Source: JAFDVL01 sp964631865 (lineage in GTDB: Bacteria > Acidobacteriota > Blastocatellia > RBC074). From it: a stretch of DNA of 64,000 bases. The stretch's first letter is position 1. The number at the start of each line of letters is the position of its first letter. The position numbers and the translations under genes are program-made. Under the pieces are notes generated by a model. The model did no database searches and had not been told where the DNA came from. It was given only the letters and a program-made list of their open reading frames with translations. Below are positions 16,462-25,858 of the stretch, one piece after another. The stretch spans positions 12,802 through 76,801 of the forward strand of contig CAZWAK010000013.1 of NCBI GenBank assembly GCA_964631865.1, written 5' to 3'.

Positions 16462-17834
16462 AAACTATTTTAGTCATTGACGACGATCTCGACACGTGCC
16501 ATTTCCTGCGCGAAATTTTTGAAGAGCAGGACTGGCGCGTGCGCACGGCGCAAACCGCCGAAGCCGCGTTGGTCGCCGTCCAAGACCAAACCTTCGACCT
16601 GATCGTCAGTGACATTAACCTCAACGATGCGCTCAACGGCATCGCGCTGCTCAAACATTTCCGTCAGTTCGCGCCCGCCTCGCAAGTCATATTGATCTCC
16701 GGCTTCGGCACGCTCGAAACCGCCATTGAAGCCGTCAAAGAAGGCGCGTTCGATTTCATCAGCAAGCCGTTCAATGTGCAGGAAATCATCGCCACATCGC
16801 GCCGCGCGCTCGAAACCAACGAGCAGGAAAGCGCGAGCGACAAAGCCGATCCAACCAATGCAGGCCTGGTTTCCGGCCTCGTCGGGCACAGTCGGCAGAT
16901 GATTGAGTTGTACATGGAAATCGCGCGTGTCGCGGCCTATCGCTCGACCATTTTGATTTACGGCGAATCCGGCACGGGCAAAGAATTGGTCGCGCGCGCG
17001 ATCCACAACAACAGCCCGCGCACAAAGCTGCCGTTCATCGCCGTGAACTGCGGCGCGCTCACGGAAACACTGCTCGAAGCCGAACTCTTCGGTCACACGC
17101 GCGGCAGCTTCACAGGCGCTGTCGCAGATAAAAAAGGCTTGTTTGAAGAGGCCGAAGGCGGCACGTTGTTCCTCGACGAAATCGGCGAAACGAGTCCGGC
17201 GTTGCAGGTCAAATTGCTGCGCGTGTTGCAGGAAGGCGAAGTGCGGCGCGTTGGTTCAAGCAAATCTACGAAAGTAGACGTCCGCGTGATTGCGGCGACG
17301 AATCGCAATCTGGAAGAAGAGGTCAAAGCCGGGCGTTTCCGCGAAGATTTATATTATCGCTTGAGCGTGATTACGTTGCGCGTGCCGCCGTTGCGCGAAC
17401 GCCGCGAAGACATTCCGCTGCTGGCGTTGCACTTTCTGCAACGCGCCTGTCAGGAAACCGGCAAGCGCGTGACGCTCTCGGAGGCGGCGCTGCGCACGTT
17501 GCGCGAATACGAATGGAGCGGCAATGTCCGCGAGTTGGAAAATACGATTGAGCATGCGGTTTTGCACACGCGCGGTTCGGTCATCACGGAAGACGATTTG
17601 CCCGCGCGCATTCGTGCCGTTCGCACTGAAAGGCAACCGCCCGTTACAAGTTCAGAATCCATGCTGTTTGCGGATTTGCCTTCGCTAGACGAAATAGAGC
17701 GGCGGTATTTGCTGTATGTGTTGGAAGCGGTCAACGGCAAGCGCACGCGCGCTGCGGAGGTACTGAAGATTGATCGCCGCAGGCTGTATCGGATGGCCGA
17801 ACGATTCGGCATTAAACTGGAACCGGAAAAATAG
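16458..17834 (+). CDS. sigma-54-dependent response regulator (NtrC family)
   Basis: 458 residues. Receiver domain 1-120 with acidic pocket DDD (8-10), phosphoacceptor D52 in LIVSDINL and the switch Lys in ISKPF. AAA+ domain about 140-375 with Walker A GESGTGKE, the sigma-54-contact loop GSFTGA (the usual GAFTGA with Ser), Walker B GGTLFLDEIGE and the arginine-containing REDLYYRL. A Fis-type HTH is at the C-terminus (RTRAAEVLKIDRRRLYRMAERFG). It activates sigma-54 promoters when phosphorylated by the kinase encoded just upstream (4-bp ATGA overlap). Targets are unknown; no clear sigma-54 promoter was recognised next to it. Confidence 0.94.
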   Translation: MKTILVIDDDLDTCHFLREIFEEQDWRVRTAQTAEAALVAVQDQTFDLIVSDINLNDALNGIALLKHFRQFAPASQVILISGFGTLETAIEAVKEGAFDFISKPFNVQEIIATSRRALETNEQESASDKADPTNAGLVSGLVGHSRQMIELYMEIARVAAYRSTILIYGESGTGKELVARAIHNNSPRTKLPFIAVNCGALTETLLEAELFGHTRGSFTGAVADKKGLFEEAEGGTLFLDEIGETSPALQVKLLRVLQEGEVRRVGSSKSTKVDVRVIAATNRNLEEEVKAGRFREDLYYRLSVITLRVPPLRERREDIPLLALHFLQRACQETGKRVTLSEAALRTLREYEWSGNVRELENTIEHAVLHTRGSVITEDDLPARIRAVRTERQPPVTSSESMLFADLPSLDEIERRYLLYVLEAVNGKRTRAAEVLKIDRRRLYRMAERFGIKLEPEK

Positions 17835-17837
17835 GAT

Positions 17838-17960
17838 GTAGCGCGATTTGCTAAATCGCGGGGATGAACGTACCCGCGATTTTGGAAATCGCGCTTAGGN
17901 NNNNNNNNNTTTGCTATAGCGGGGTTTTCACGTTCCCCGCTTTTTAGCAAATCGCGCTAC
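17838..17960. repeat. dispersed repeat 'gtagcgcgatttgctaaatcgcgg', broken by an assembly gap
   Basis: GTAGCGCGATTTGCTAAATC begins 4 bp after the regulator stop. Its reverse complement ends at 17960 (tttagcaaatcgcgctac). Between them are further copies of the gcgatttNNNaaatcgcg motif and the 10-N gap. A second intact copy lies at 28694-28760, also right after a gene. Confidence 0.8.
17900..17909. other. assembly gap (10 N)
   Basis: Ten Ns inside the hairpin repeat. The true distance between the two sides is unknown, and the break is most simply explained by repeat copies confusing the assembler. Confidence 0.95.
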
Positions 17961-17973
17961 GGCCCTATCCCGC

Positions 17974-18016
17974 CAAAAAAAGCCTGCGAAGAACAGTTCC
18001 TCGCAGGCTCTTTTTG
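17974..18016. terminator. bidirectional intrinsic terminator
   Basis: A run of As, then AGCCTGCGA ... TCGCAGGCT (perfect 9-bp stem, 11-base loop), then CTTTTTG. A-run and T-run on opposite sides let it serve the NtrC-type gene (plus) and the lipoprotein gene (minus, stop at 18046). Confidence 0.85.
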
Positions 18017-18045
18017 CCGTCGTTATCGAGTAACGAATTTTCAAA

Positions 18046-18705
18046 CTACTTCTTCGTGCCAGTCGCTTCTTTGGCTTTGTCCGCCGCGCCCTTGGCCGCT
18101 TCGCCAGCTTTGGCTGCGCCTTCTTTCACCATCGCGCCAGCCGCACCAGCCGCTGCTTTGGTTTTATCAGCAGCAGCACCGGCAGCATCTTTCACCGCAC
18201 CACCAGCAGCACTGGCCGCATCTTTCACCGCACCCATCACACCACCCGCCGACGGCCATTTGGCAACGTCAATCGCGGTAGCAGCTTTGGATGCGGCAGC
18301 CACGGCGGAGGACAGACCTGCCGCATCTTTCGCCGCTTTCGCTTTGTCAATCGCGGCACTCAGCGGAGCCACCGCGGCTTTCTGGGCATCGCCCAAGCCC
18401 GACAACTTCATCGCTTCTGCGCCCGCCGCCGTCAAAGCGGTCGTGGCAGCGGCCATGTCTGCCGGCTTAGCCTTCGCGGCGGTCGCCGCTTTGCCTAATT
18501 CAGTCGTGATGGTCGCCATCGAAGCTTTCGCATCAACCGGAGCCGGCGTCGGAGCCGGCGTCGGCGTCGTCGCAGCGGCCACCGAAGGAGCCGCGCTCGG
18601 CGTGGTGGTAGCCGTGTTGGTCGGGCCGCTTTCACAAGCCCCGACGAGCAGCGCTGCGGCCAACACACCTGCGGACAATGAAACACTCACAAAATTCTTT
18701 TTCAT
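18046..18705 (-). CDS. Ala/Lys-rich lipoprotein with amphipathic 11-mer-like repeats
   Basis: 219 residues from MKKNFVSV at 18705, which has AGGAG upstream; the frame continues upstream but only as noncoding sequence. Lipoprotein signal with lipobox LVGAC (Cys about residue 24), then a Thr/Pro linker. The rest is extremely Ala- and Lys-rich helix, with a C-terminal run of AAGAAGAMVKEGAAKAGEAA-type repeats resembling LEA or apolipoprotein-like amphipathic helices. It is probably anchored in the outer or inner membrane. Such repeats are linked to desiccation or membrane protection in other proteins, but that is only an analogy. Both flanks carry terminator-like hairpins, so it is a single-gene unit. 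Confidence 0.75.
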   Translation of the reverse strand: MKKNFVSVSLSAGVLAAALLVGACESGPTNTATTTPSAAPSVAAATTPTPAPTPAPVDAKASMATITTELGKAATAAKAKPADMAAATTALTAAGAEAMKLSGLGDAQKAAVAPLSAAIDKAKAAKDAAGLSSAVAAASKAATAIDVAKWPSAGGVMGAVKDAASAAGGAVKDAAGAAADKTKAAAGAAGAMVKEGAAKAGEAAKGAADKAKEATGTKK

Positions 18706-19022
18706 AACTGTTGATTTCTCCTTGATGTCTTCCGCGGTCATCAGCCAGCGGAGCAAATCTGGGTTAGTTGATGATGCCGAGATCACGGCTCGTGCCGTTC
18801 GGCTGATCCGTCGTTGCGTAGTGCAACCGTTGTGCCAGCGGGGAGCGAACGAAAATTGTAGGGAAAAAGAGTAATTTACCTTGTTTAAGTAAAGAAAGCG
18901 GCCCGTCCGGCCCAGGCACCTGACCAAAATGGCGTGCCGAATTGGTCAGGCAGCTACCAAATTGACACAGTGCCAGCACCATAGTTTCAAAGGCGCACAG
19001 GGGGCACGCGCGCCTGGTCTGA
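18706..19022. other. intergenic region, 317 bp
   Basis: It should hold the promoter of the minus-strand lipoprotein gene. The only structure I see is the hairpin at 18919-18950. Nothing in either strand looks coding. Confidence 0.5.
18919..18950 (-). terminator. possible terminator hairpin
   Basis: CCTGACCAA ... TTGGTCAGG, a perfect 9-bp stem with a 14-base loop, 73 bp downstream of the stop of the 19023-19835 gene. There is no T-run, so intrinsic termination is uncertain. Confidence 0.35.
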
Positions 19023-19835
19023 CTATTCATCTTTGTCAGGATTGCTGCCGTCGCGCGGCGCGTTCGTCTGAAACAACGCATCAATCTGATTGAGCGACGA
19101 ATTCAACTCCGGCAGCAACGGCATCAAAGCGCCCGCGCTCTCGGCACTGCGCACGCGAATCAGCAGGGTTTCAAATTGCTCTGCCACCGCTTCGCCTTGT
19201 TTGCGCGCGCGAATCAAAGGGCTGACGTCGTTCCAGGCCTCGCCCAATGCCGCGAGGCGCGCGCGCAGCATCCGCTCATCGCCGACCTCTTTCCACAACG
19301 CCAACTCGCGCCCCAGATGATGCAACCGTTGCACTTCGACCGGGGCCGTGCGCTGCACAAACCGCGCCTGTGCCTCGCCCACTATTCCGATCATTTGATT
19401 GACGGCAATTTGCGCCGCTTTCCCTTGCCGTTCACTGATCGCGCGGTCGAGTTGCACGACGTAGAGATCAAAGAAATCCTGCAAAATCGGGGAAATGTCC
19501 GGGTGCTTCAACTGCGGCGTGGGCAAGCGTCGGTCTTTCAATTCAAACGTCGTGAACAGACTTTCGGCGATGCCCCAATCTTCGTTTTTGAGCGTGTCTG
19601 CGAGCGTTTTCAACTGCTCCTGCGCGCGCTTCAAATCCTGCGTGATCTCTGCGGCGTTGGAAATCGGGCGCGAGGAAGGCGTGGGCAGCGGCTTCGGCGA
19701 ATTCGCGCTCAACAGCGCCTGCCCGACGACTTCGCCACTGGTCTTCGGCTCGCTGATAAAATTCGAGACCAAGACCAAGCCGCCCAATGTCAGCAGCACC
19801 AAACCAATCAAAATGGTCGTTGCTTGTTTGGTCAT
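19023..19835 (-). CDS. membrane-anchored protein of unknown function
   Basis: 270 residues. One N-terminal membrane helix (ILIGLVLLTLGGLVLVSNF, about 8-27) with no clear cleavage site. Then a Pro/Ser linker and a mostly helical, probably periplasmic region (about 60-260), with long amphipathic stretches such as ITQDLKRAQEQLKTLADTLK. No catalytic motif was recognised and I cannot name a family. It is transcribed alone; the deacetylase gene 133 bp upstream is divergent. Confidence 0.65.
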   Translation of the reverse strand: MTKQATTILIGLVLLTLGGLVLVSNFISEPKTSGEVVGQALLSANSPKPLPTPSSRPISNAAEITQDLKRAQEQLKTLADTLKNEDWGIAESLFTTFELKDRRLPTPQLKHPDISPILQDFFDLYVVQLDRAISERQGKAAQIAVNQMIGIVGEAQARFVQRTAPVEVQRLHHLGRELALWKEVGDERMLRARLAALGEAWNDVSPLIRARKQGEAVAEQFETLLIRVRSAESAGALMPLLPELNSSLNQIDALFQTNAPRDGSNPDKDE

Positions 19836-19968
19836 CGCATCTTGCCAGGAAATTCTGCTGGCAAAGATTGTACCAGGGACAAATGACTTTTGCAGATTTC
19901 TTCGCCGCGCCCTGTTTTTGCCGCTCCACTTTGCTTCTCACACCGCTGCCGCATAACATACACACACG

Positions 19969-20910
19969 ATGACAACCGCAATCATTTGCACCGAAGAATA
20001 TTTGCGCCACAACACGGGCGAGCACCCGGAACGCCGCGAACGCTATGCCGCCGTGATGAATGGATTGATGAGTGACCGTGCTTGGTGGGACGCCTTGCCG
20101 CAACTGCAACCGTGCGCCGCGACGGACGAAGAAATCCTGCGCTGTCATCAGGAACATACCGTTGCGATTGTCGCACAGGCGAGCGCGGCGAGCGGCGACG
20201 GACGAATGAAGCTCGATCCCGACACGGTCGTCTCGCGCGATTCCGAGTACGTCGCACGATTGGCGGCAGGCGGCGCGTGTCTGGCCGTTGACGAAGTGAT
20301 GACCCATCGCAAACGCGCGTTCGTCGCTTGTCGTCCGCCCGGCCATCACGCGACGCTGGAGCGCGCGATGGGCTTTTGCTTATTCAACAACGTCGCCATC
20401 GCCGCACGCTATGCCCAAGCCAATTACGCGGAAATCAAAAACGTCCTGATCGTGGATTTCGACGTGCATCACGGCAACGGCACGCAGGATATTTTTTATG
20501 CCGACGATTCGGTGTTTTATTTCAGCCTGCATCAATATCCCTGGTATCCGGGCACGGGCGCAGCGAATGAACGCGGCACGGACGCGGGCGAAGGCACGAC
20601 GCTGAATGTGCCGTTGCCCGCGAAGACGCCAGCAGGCGAATATTTGCGCCACTTCGAGCAAGGTTTGGAAAGCATCGCGCAAACGTTCACGCCCGATCTC
20701 ATTATGATTTCGGCAGGCTTCGACGGCCACATCGCCGACCCGCTCGGACATTTGTTGTTGACGGACAAAGAATATGCGGCGATGACGAACCGCTTGAAAG
20801 AATGGGCAGACGCCGCGTGTCAGGGACGAATGGTGTCGTGTTTGGAAGGCGGTTACAATTTGCGCACGCTCGGCGAAACCGTGCGCACGCACGTTACAGC
20901 AATGATGTAG
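19969..20910 (+). CDS. histone deacetylase / acetoin-utilisation (AcuC) family deacetylase
   Basis: 313 residues, normal for bacterial members. The zinc amidohydrolase motifs are all present: HPERRERY near 19, RPPGHHA near 123 (catalytic His pair), DFDVHHGNGTQ near 160 (Asp/His zinc ligands), SAGFDGH near 245 (Asp ligand) and EGGY near 290. These enzymes remove acetyl groups from lysines, polyamines or small molecules; the substrate cannot be told from sequence. The stop codon is followed at once by a hairpin repeat. Confidence 0.92.
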   Translation: MTTAIICTEEYLRHNTGEHPERRERYAAVMNGLMSDRAWWDALPQLQPCAATDEEILRCHQEHTVAIVAQASAASGDGRMKLDPDTVVSRDSEYVARLAAGGACLAVDEVMTHRKRAFVACRPPGHHATLERAMGFCLFNNVAIAARYAQANYAEIKNVLIVDFDVHHGNGTQDIFYADDSVFYFSLHQYPWYPGTGAANERGTDAGEGTTLNVPLPAKTPAGEYLRHFEQGLESIAQTFTPDLIMISAGFDGHIADPLGHLLLTDKEYAAMTNRLKEWADAACQGRMVSCLEGGYNLRTLGETVRTHVTAMM

Positions 20911-21010
20911 CACTCTCCACTCTTCACTCTCCACTCTTCATTCTCTGACAGAAGTAAAAAGCAAAATCTCCTGCCAAAGAGTTGAGAATTGAGAATGGAG
21001 AGTTGAGAAT
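20911..21010. repeat. hairpin repeat of 'cactcttcactctc' words
   Basis: The left arm starts on the base after the deacetylase stop (cactctccactcttcactc). The right arm (gttgagaattgagaatggag) ends near 21010. The inner part contains ctgacag ... ctgccaaag, which resembles the inner part of the 51885-52012 hairpin. Confidence 0.8.
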
Positions 21011-21055
21011 GTTGATGGTCGCAAGCGGCCCATCAATTACGCAAAGGAAGTCAGA

Positions 21056-22738
21056 ATGGAAGTTCTCAACGAAGCCAACGCAATCGAAGCACAGCAACAA
21101 CAGTGGGAAGAAAATACGCTCCAACCCACGCTCAAAAAATTGCCGGAGTCGCAAAAAGAATTCACCACGACTTCGCTCAAACCCATCGAACGCCTCTACA
21201 CGCCGCGCGATTTGGCCAACACGAAATTTGACGACATCGGCTTCCCTGGTCAACCGCCGTACACGCGCGGCATTCACCCGACGGGCTATCGCGCGAAGGT
21301 CTGGACGATGCGGCAATTCGCGGGCTTCGGCTCGGCCTTCGATACGAATCAACGGTTCAAATATTTGCTCGAACACGGACAGACGGGGCTTTCGACCGCG
21401 TTCGATTTGCCGACGCTGATGGGCTATGACTCCGATCATCCGATGAGCGAAGGCGAAGTCGGCAAATGCGGCGTCGCGATTTCGTCGCGGCAGGATATGG
21501 AAGTGCTGTTTGATGGCATCCCGCTCGATCAAGTGACAACTTCAATGACGATCAATTGCCCGGCTTCGATGATCTTTGCGTTTTTCCTCGCCGCCGCAGA
21601 ACGACGCGGCATCGCTTGGCACAAGATCGGCGGCACGCTGCAAAACGACATCCTGAAAGAATACATCGCACAAAAGGAATGGATTTATCCGCCGCGACCA
21701 TCAATGCGACTCGTGACCGACACATTCAAGTTTTGCGCTGAACAAATGCCCAAGTGGAATTCGATTTCGATCAGCGGCTATCACATCCGCGAAGCCGGTT
21801 CGACCGCCGCGCAGGAGTTAGCGTTCACGTTGCGCGATGGCATCGAGTACGTTGAATACGGCATGCGCGCGGGCTTGGACGTAGATGAGTTTGCGCCGCG
21901 TCTGTCGTTCTTTTTCAACGCGCACAACGATTTCTTTGAAGAGATTGCGAAGTACCGCGCCGCACGGAGAATCTGGCATCGCGTGATGACGGAACGTTTC
22001 GGCGCAAAGAATCCGCGTTCGTGGCAATTGCGGTTTCACGCGCAAACCGCAGGCGTTTCGCTGACAGTCCAGCAACCCATCAACAACATCTCGCGCGTCG
22101 CGGTGCAGGCGTTGGCGGCAGTCCTGGGCGGCGCGCAATCACTGCACTGCGACGGCTATGATGAAGCATTGGCGTTGCCGACTGAACGTGCAGCATTGAT
22201 CGCACTGCGCACGCAACAAATCATCGCGCACGAAACCGGCGTCACGAATACGGTTGACCCGCTTGGCGGTTCGTACTTCGTCGAAAAATTAACCAACGAA
22301 CTCGAAGAAGAAACGTGGGAATACTTCCGCAAAATTGACGCGCTCGGCGGAATGGTCGAAGCGATTGACGCCGGCTTCCCGCAAAAAGAAATTCACGAAT
22401 CGGCCTATCAATATCAACGCGCCGTCGAACGCGGCGAAAAGGTCATCGTCGGCGTGAACGATTATTTGATGGAAGGCAACGAACTCGGCGAACCGAATAT
22501 TTTGCAGATTGATGAAACAGTCGCGCAATTGCAGCAAGAACGATTGCAAAAGTTGCGCGCCGAACGTGATAATGTCGCGGCACAACGCACAATTGAGGCG
22601 CTGCAACGCGGCGCAGAAGATGCGAGCGTCAACACGATGCCGCTGCTGATTGATTGCGCGCGCGCCGATTGCACGCTCGGCGAAATGTGCGATGCGTTGC
22701 GCCCAATCTTTGGCGAATACCAAGAACCTGGTTTTTAA
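21056..22738 (+). CDS. B12-dependent acyl-CoA mutase, large (catalytic) subunit, methylmalonyl-CoA mutase type
   Basis: 560 residues, the TIM-barrel substrate domain only. Family motifs: WTMRQFAGFGSA, AFDLPTLMGYDSDHP, QNDILKEYIAQKEWIYPP, WNSISISGYHIREAG, and LHCDGYDEALALPTE. The cobalamin-binding half is a separate gene at 26229, as in other two-part mutases. The Arg that contacts the acid group in methylmalonyl-CoA mutase appears kept (PSMRLV). The neighbouring active-site Tyr position reads His (TRGIHPTGY), so the exact substrate is open. It would feed propionyl-CoA or branched acyl-CoA carbon into central metabolism. Four other genes lie between it and its partner. Confidence 0.88.
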   Translation: MEVLNEANAIEAQQQQWEENTLQPTLKKLPESQKEFTTTSLKPIERLYTPRDLANTKFDDIGFPGQPPYTRGIHPTGYRAKVWTMRQFAGFGSAFDTNQRFKYLLEHGQTGLSTAFDLPTLMGYDSDHPMSEGEVGKCGVAISSRQDMEVLFDGIPLDQVTTSMTINCPASMIFAFFLAAAERRGIAWHKIGGTLQNDILKEYIAQKEWIYPPRPSMRLVTDTFKFCAEQMPKWNSISISGYHIREAGSTAAQELAFTLRDGIEYVEYGMRAGLDVDEFAPRLSFFFNAHNDFFEEIAKYRAARRIWHRVMTERFGAKNPRSWQLRFHAQTAGVSLTVQQPINNISRVAVQALAAVLGGAQSLHCDGYDEALALPTERAALIALRTQQIIAHETGVTNTVDPLGGSYFVEKLTNELEEETWEYFRKIDALGGMVEAIDAGFPQKEIHESAYQYQRAVERGEKVIVGVNDYLMEGNELGEPNILQIDETVAQLQQERLQKLRAERDNVAAQRTIEALQRGAEDASVNTMPLLIDCARADCTLGEMCDALRPIFGEYQEPGF

Positions 22739-22739
22739 T

Positions 22740-22800
22740 TGGTGCGCCAGCATCCTGCTGGCATTGTTTTTGAGACGATGGCCAGCAGGATGGCGCACCA
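22740..22800. repeat. inverted repeat 'tggtgcgccagcatcctgctggc'
   Basis: A 23-base left arm pairs with GCCAGCAGGATGGCGCACCA (22781-22800), leaving a 3-base bulge and an 18-base loop. It begins one base after the mutase stop. Confidence 0.8.
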
Positions 22801-22871
22801 CATCCGCCCCGTCCCTGTTGTATAACCCGACTGACAGGCAGCCGCTGTCAGCCCTTTACAAGGAGTCCACT

Positions 22872-24260
22872 ATGCCAAGAGCAATTCGTCGGATCATGCT
22901 CGTGCTGCTCCTCGGCGCGCTGTGTCTCGTGAATGTGCCAGCGCAGAAGAAAAGCACCAGCCAACCATCTGCCGTGCCGCAGGTGAAATACAAAGAAGCC
23001 AAATTGAAAAACGGTCTGCGCGTCTTCCTCGTCGAAGATCACAGCGCGCCGGTCATCTCGCTGGCGCTGATTTATGACGTCGGCTCGCGCAACGAAAAAC
23101 AAGGCCGCACCGGCTTTGCGCATCTCTTCGAGCACATGATGTTTCAAGGCTCCGCGCAAGTCGGCAAAGGTGAGTTTATGATGCTCATCTTCAATAACGG
23201 CGGTCAGCTCAACGGCACGACCAACGAAGAGCGCACGCTTTATTTCGAGACGTTGCCTGCCAATCAACTCGACATGATGCTCTTTCTGGAAGCTGACCGT
23301 ATGCGCGGTCTCGACATCTCAAAAGAAAATCTCGACAACCAACGCAATGCTGTGCAGGAAGAACGGCGGCTCGGCGTGGACAATCAACCGTACGGCAAGT
23401 TGTTCGAGCAATTCGGCGAGACGATGTACGACAACCCCAACTACAAACATTCGGTCATCGGCTCGATGGCCGACCTGAATGCGGCGAGCGTGGAGGATGT
23501 GAAAGAGTTCTTCCGCATTTACTACGCGCCCAACAACGCGGTGTTGACGCTGGTCGGCGATTTCAACTCGAACGAAGCGTTAGCCAAGATCAAGAAGAAT
23601 TTTGAGGCGATTCCCGCCCAGCCCACGCCATCTCCCGTTGACACGAATGAGCCGGAACAAACTGCCGAGCGGCGCTTCAGCCTAGACGATGCGCTGGCGC
23701 AATTGCCGTTGTTGCGCATCGGCTACAAAGGCATTCGCGGCAACACGCCGGATGCCTTTGCGATGCAAGTCCTCGGCACAGTGCTGGGCGGCGGGCAAAG
23801 CTCCCGGCTCTATCAAAAGCTCGTCAAAGAAAAACAGTTGACGCTTTCCGCCAACAGCTTCGCCAGCACGCGACGCGGTCCCGGCTCGTTCCAGATTTCC
23901 GCCAACATCGCGCCGGGCAAAAAGATTGAGGACGTCGAAGCGGTCATTTACGAAGAGATCGCCAAATTGCAGCAGGAACCCATCGCCGATTGGGAACTGG
24001 CCAAAGCCAAACAGTTCGCCAAACGGAGCGCCATCGGTTCGCGCAGCAGTTCGCTCGGTCTGGCCATCAACCTGACGGAGTATACGGTTTCGTACAACGA
24101 TCCGAACCTCATCAATACGCAACTCGACAAAGTGCTGGCGGTCACGAAAGAAGACGTGCAACGAGTGGCGAAGAAATATCTGCAAGCCAATTATCGCACC
24201 GTCGGCATCGCCATCCCGAAACCCAAAACCATGGGCGCAGCTCCCACGGCAGGACGCTAA
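22872..24260 (+). CDS. M16 family zinc peptidase, catalytic member
   Basis: 462 residues from MPRAIRR at 22872, directly after AGGAG. Signal peptide 1-25 (IMLVLLLGALCLVNVPAQ). The inverted zinc motif HLFEH is at 84-88, with the distal Glu in AVQEERR about 75 residues later. The C-terminal half has the R/Y region (GGGQSSRLYQKLV). The protein is exported and cleaves peptides as one half of a clamshell. Its non-catalytic partner is encoded 15 bp downstream, as in other bacterial two-gene M16 pairs, so the active enzyme is probably a heterodimer in the periplasm. Confidence 0.92.
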   Translation: MPRAIRRIMLVLLLGALCLVNVPAQKKSTSQPSAVPQVKYKEAKLKNGLRVFLVEDHSAPVISLALIYDVGSRNEKQGRTGFAHLFEHMMFQGSAQVGKGEFMMLIFNNGGQLNGTTNEERTLYFETLPANQLDMMLFLEADRMRGLDISKENLDNQRNAVQEERRLGVDNQPYGKLFEQFGETMYDNPNYKHSVIGSMADLNAASVEDVKEFFRIYYAPNNAVLTLVGDFNSNEALAKIKKNFEAIPAQPTPSPVDTNEPEQTAERRFSLDDALAQLPLLRIGYKGIRGNTPDAFAMQVLGTVLGGGQSSRLYQKLVKEKQLTLSANSFASTRRGPGSFQISANIAPGKKIEDVEAVIYEEIAKLQQEPIADWELAKAKQFAKRSAIGSRSSSLGLAINLTEYTVSYNDPNLINTQLDKVLAVTKEDVQRVAKKYLQANYRTVGIAIPKPKTMGAAPTAGR

Positions 24261-24275
24261 CGGAAAGGAGACCTT

Positions 24276-25799
24276 ATGCAACAAACTATTTTGAATCGTG
24301 TCGCAAGCATTGCTGGACTTTGGGTCGCGGCCTTGACCATGCTGGTCAGCGCAACGTTCGCCCAAGCGCCCGGACAAGCGCCCGCGCAGCCTTCCACCAA
24401 AGGCGCGGTGGTAAAAGGCAAAGCGCCCGTCAACAAAGAAGTCCTCAAAGTCAAATTGCCGAAGCCCTACGAAACCAAGCTGAGCAACGGCTTGCAGGTG
24501 TTGGTGTTGGAAGACCACAAACTGCCGCAGTTCAATATGCAAATGGTCATTCTGAGCGGCGGCTTGGCTGACCCGGCAGAGTTGCCCGGAGCCGCGCAAT
24601 ACACTTCGACCTTACTGCGCGAAGGTACAAAAACACGCAACAGCAAACAAATCGCCGAGCAACTAGATCAACTCGGCGCGTCCATTTTTGCTAATTCCGG
24701 GCTGTCTTCGATTTCCACGAACGTCTCGGCATCGGGGCTGACCGACAACTTCGACGCGATCATGGAATTGTTTGCGGACGTGGTGCTGAATCCGAGCTTT
24801 CCCGCCGATGAATTCAACAAACTGAAAACGCGCAACATCGCACAGCTTCGCTTTCAGCGCGCGCAAGCGGGGTTCCTGGCCAACGAGATGTTCGCGAAAG
24901 TAATGTATGGTGCGCATCCGGCAGCGCGCGTGAGTTTGACCGCGGAACAAATTCAACGCCTCACGCCGGAAGTCTTGCAAACCTATCACGCTACACACTT
25001 CAGACCGAACAACGCGATTTTCGCTATCGTGGGCGATGTCAAACCCGCCGACATCGTCGCCAAACTGGAAAAAACCTTTGCCGCGTGGAAGCCCGGCGAT
25101 GTGCCGAAAACGACGATCCCACAAGTCGCTGACACGGGAGGAGCGAAGATTTACTTGATTGATCGCCCCGGTTCGGTGCAAACCAATTTGCTGGCCGGAA
25201 CGCTCACGATCACGCGCACCGACCCAGATTACTTCGCGCTGGAAATGATGAACCAAGTGGTCGGCGGCGGCCCCAGCGCGCGGTTGTTTATGAATCTGCG
25301 CGAAGACAAAGGCTACACCTACGGCGCATACAGCGGCGTTTCGTCGTTCAAATATCGCGGTCGCTTTCAGGCCAACACCGAAGTCCGCACCGACGTGACG
25401 GAAGGCTCGATGAAAGAACTGCTCTCTGAGTTCAAGCGCATCCGCGAAGAGAAGGTTCCTGCTGAAGAATTCGAGCGCGCCAAACGCACGATTGTCGGCG
25501 GCTGGGCCTTGCAACTGGAATCGCCCGCCTCGTCGTTGCAAAACGCGATCACGTCGAAGCTCTATGGCTTGCCCGCTGATTATTGGGACACGTATCCGCA
25601 AAAAATCAGCGCGATTACAGCGGAAGATGCCCAACGAGTGGCGCGCAAATATCTCGACCTCGACAAGCTGCAAATTGTCGCAGTCGGCGATGCGGCGAAG
25701 ATCGCGCCTATCCTGAAACAGTTCGGGCAGGTCGAGATTTTCGATACCGAAGGCAAACCCAAAGTTGTCGCGACCGCGCAAAGCGGCGCAGGCAAATAG
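24276..25799 (+). CDS. M16 family peptidase-like protein, non-catalytic partner
   Basis: 507 residues, AAAGGAG before the start. Signal peptide about 1-30. It follows the M16 fold (SNGLQVLVLEDHKLPQFNM..., AFAIVGDV-like strands), but the HxxEH zinc site is replaced by QYTSTL. The C-terminal R/Y motif is well kept (GGGPSARLFMNLREDKGYTYG). In M16 heterodimers the metal-free chain supplies this R/Y motif to bind substrate, which matches. It is co-transcribed with the catalytic member. Confidence 0.9.
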   Translation: MQQTILNRVASIAGLWVAALTMLVSATFAQAPGQAPAQPSTKGAVVKGKAPVNKEVLKVKLPKPYETKLSNGLQVLVLEDHKLPQFNMQMVILSGGLADPAELPGAAQYTSTLLREGTKTRNSKQIAEQLDQLGASIFANSGLSSISTNVSASGLTDNFDAIMELFADVVLNPSFPADEFNKLKTRNIAQLRFQRAQAGFLANEMFAKVMYGAHPAARVSLTAEQIQRLTPEVLQTYHATHFRPNNAIFAIVGDVKPADIVAKLEKTFAAWKPGDVPKTTIPQVADTGGAKIYLIDRPGSVQTNLLAGTLTITRTDPDYFALEMMNQVVGGGPSARLFMNLREDKGYTYGAYSGVSSFKYRGRFQANTEVRTDVTEGSMKELLSEFKRIREEKVPAEEFERAKRTIVGGWALQLESPASSLQNAITSKLYGLPADYWDTYPQKISAITAEDAQRVARKYLDLDKLQIVAVGDAAKIAPILKQFGQVEIFDTEGKPKVVATAQSGAGK

Positions 25800-25858
25800 T
25801 GCGAGCCGATAACCCGATCAAGAGCGCAGGCCAGACAACTTGCGCTCTTCCTTTTGTG

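Noticed and set aside
20911..21010. Possible CRISPR repeats in tandem-word regions
   Set aside because: The words are contiguous and inverted, with no regularly spaced unique spacers and no cas genes anywhere in the window.
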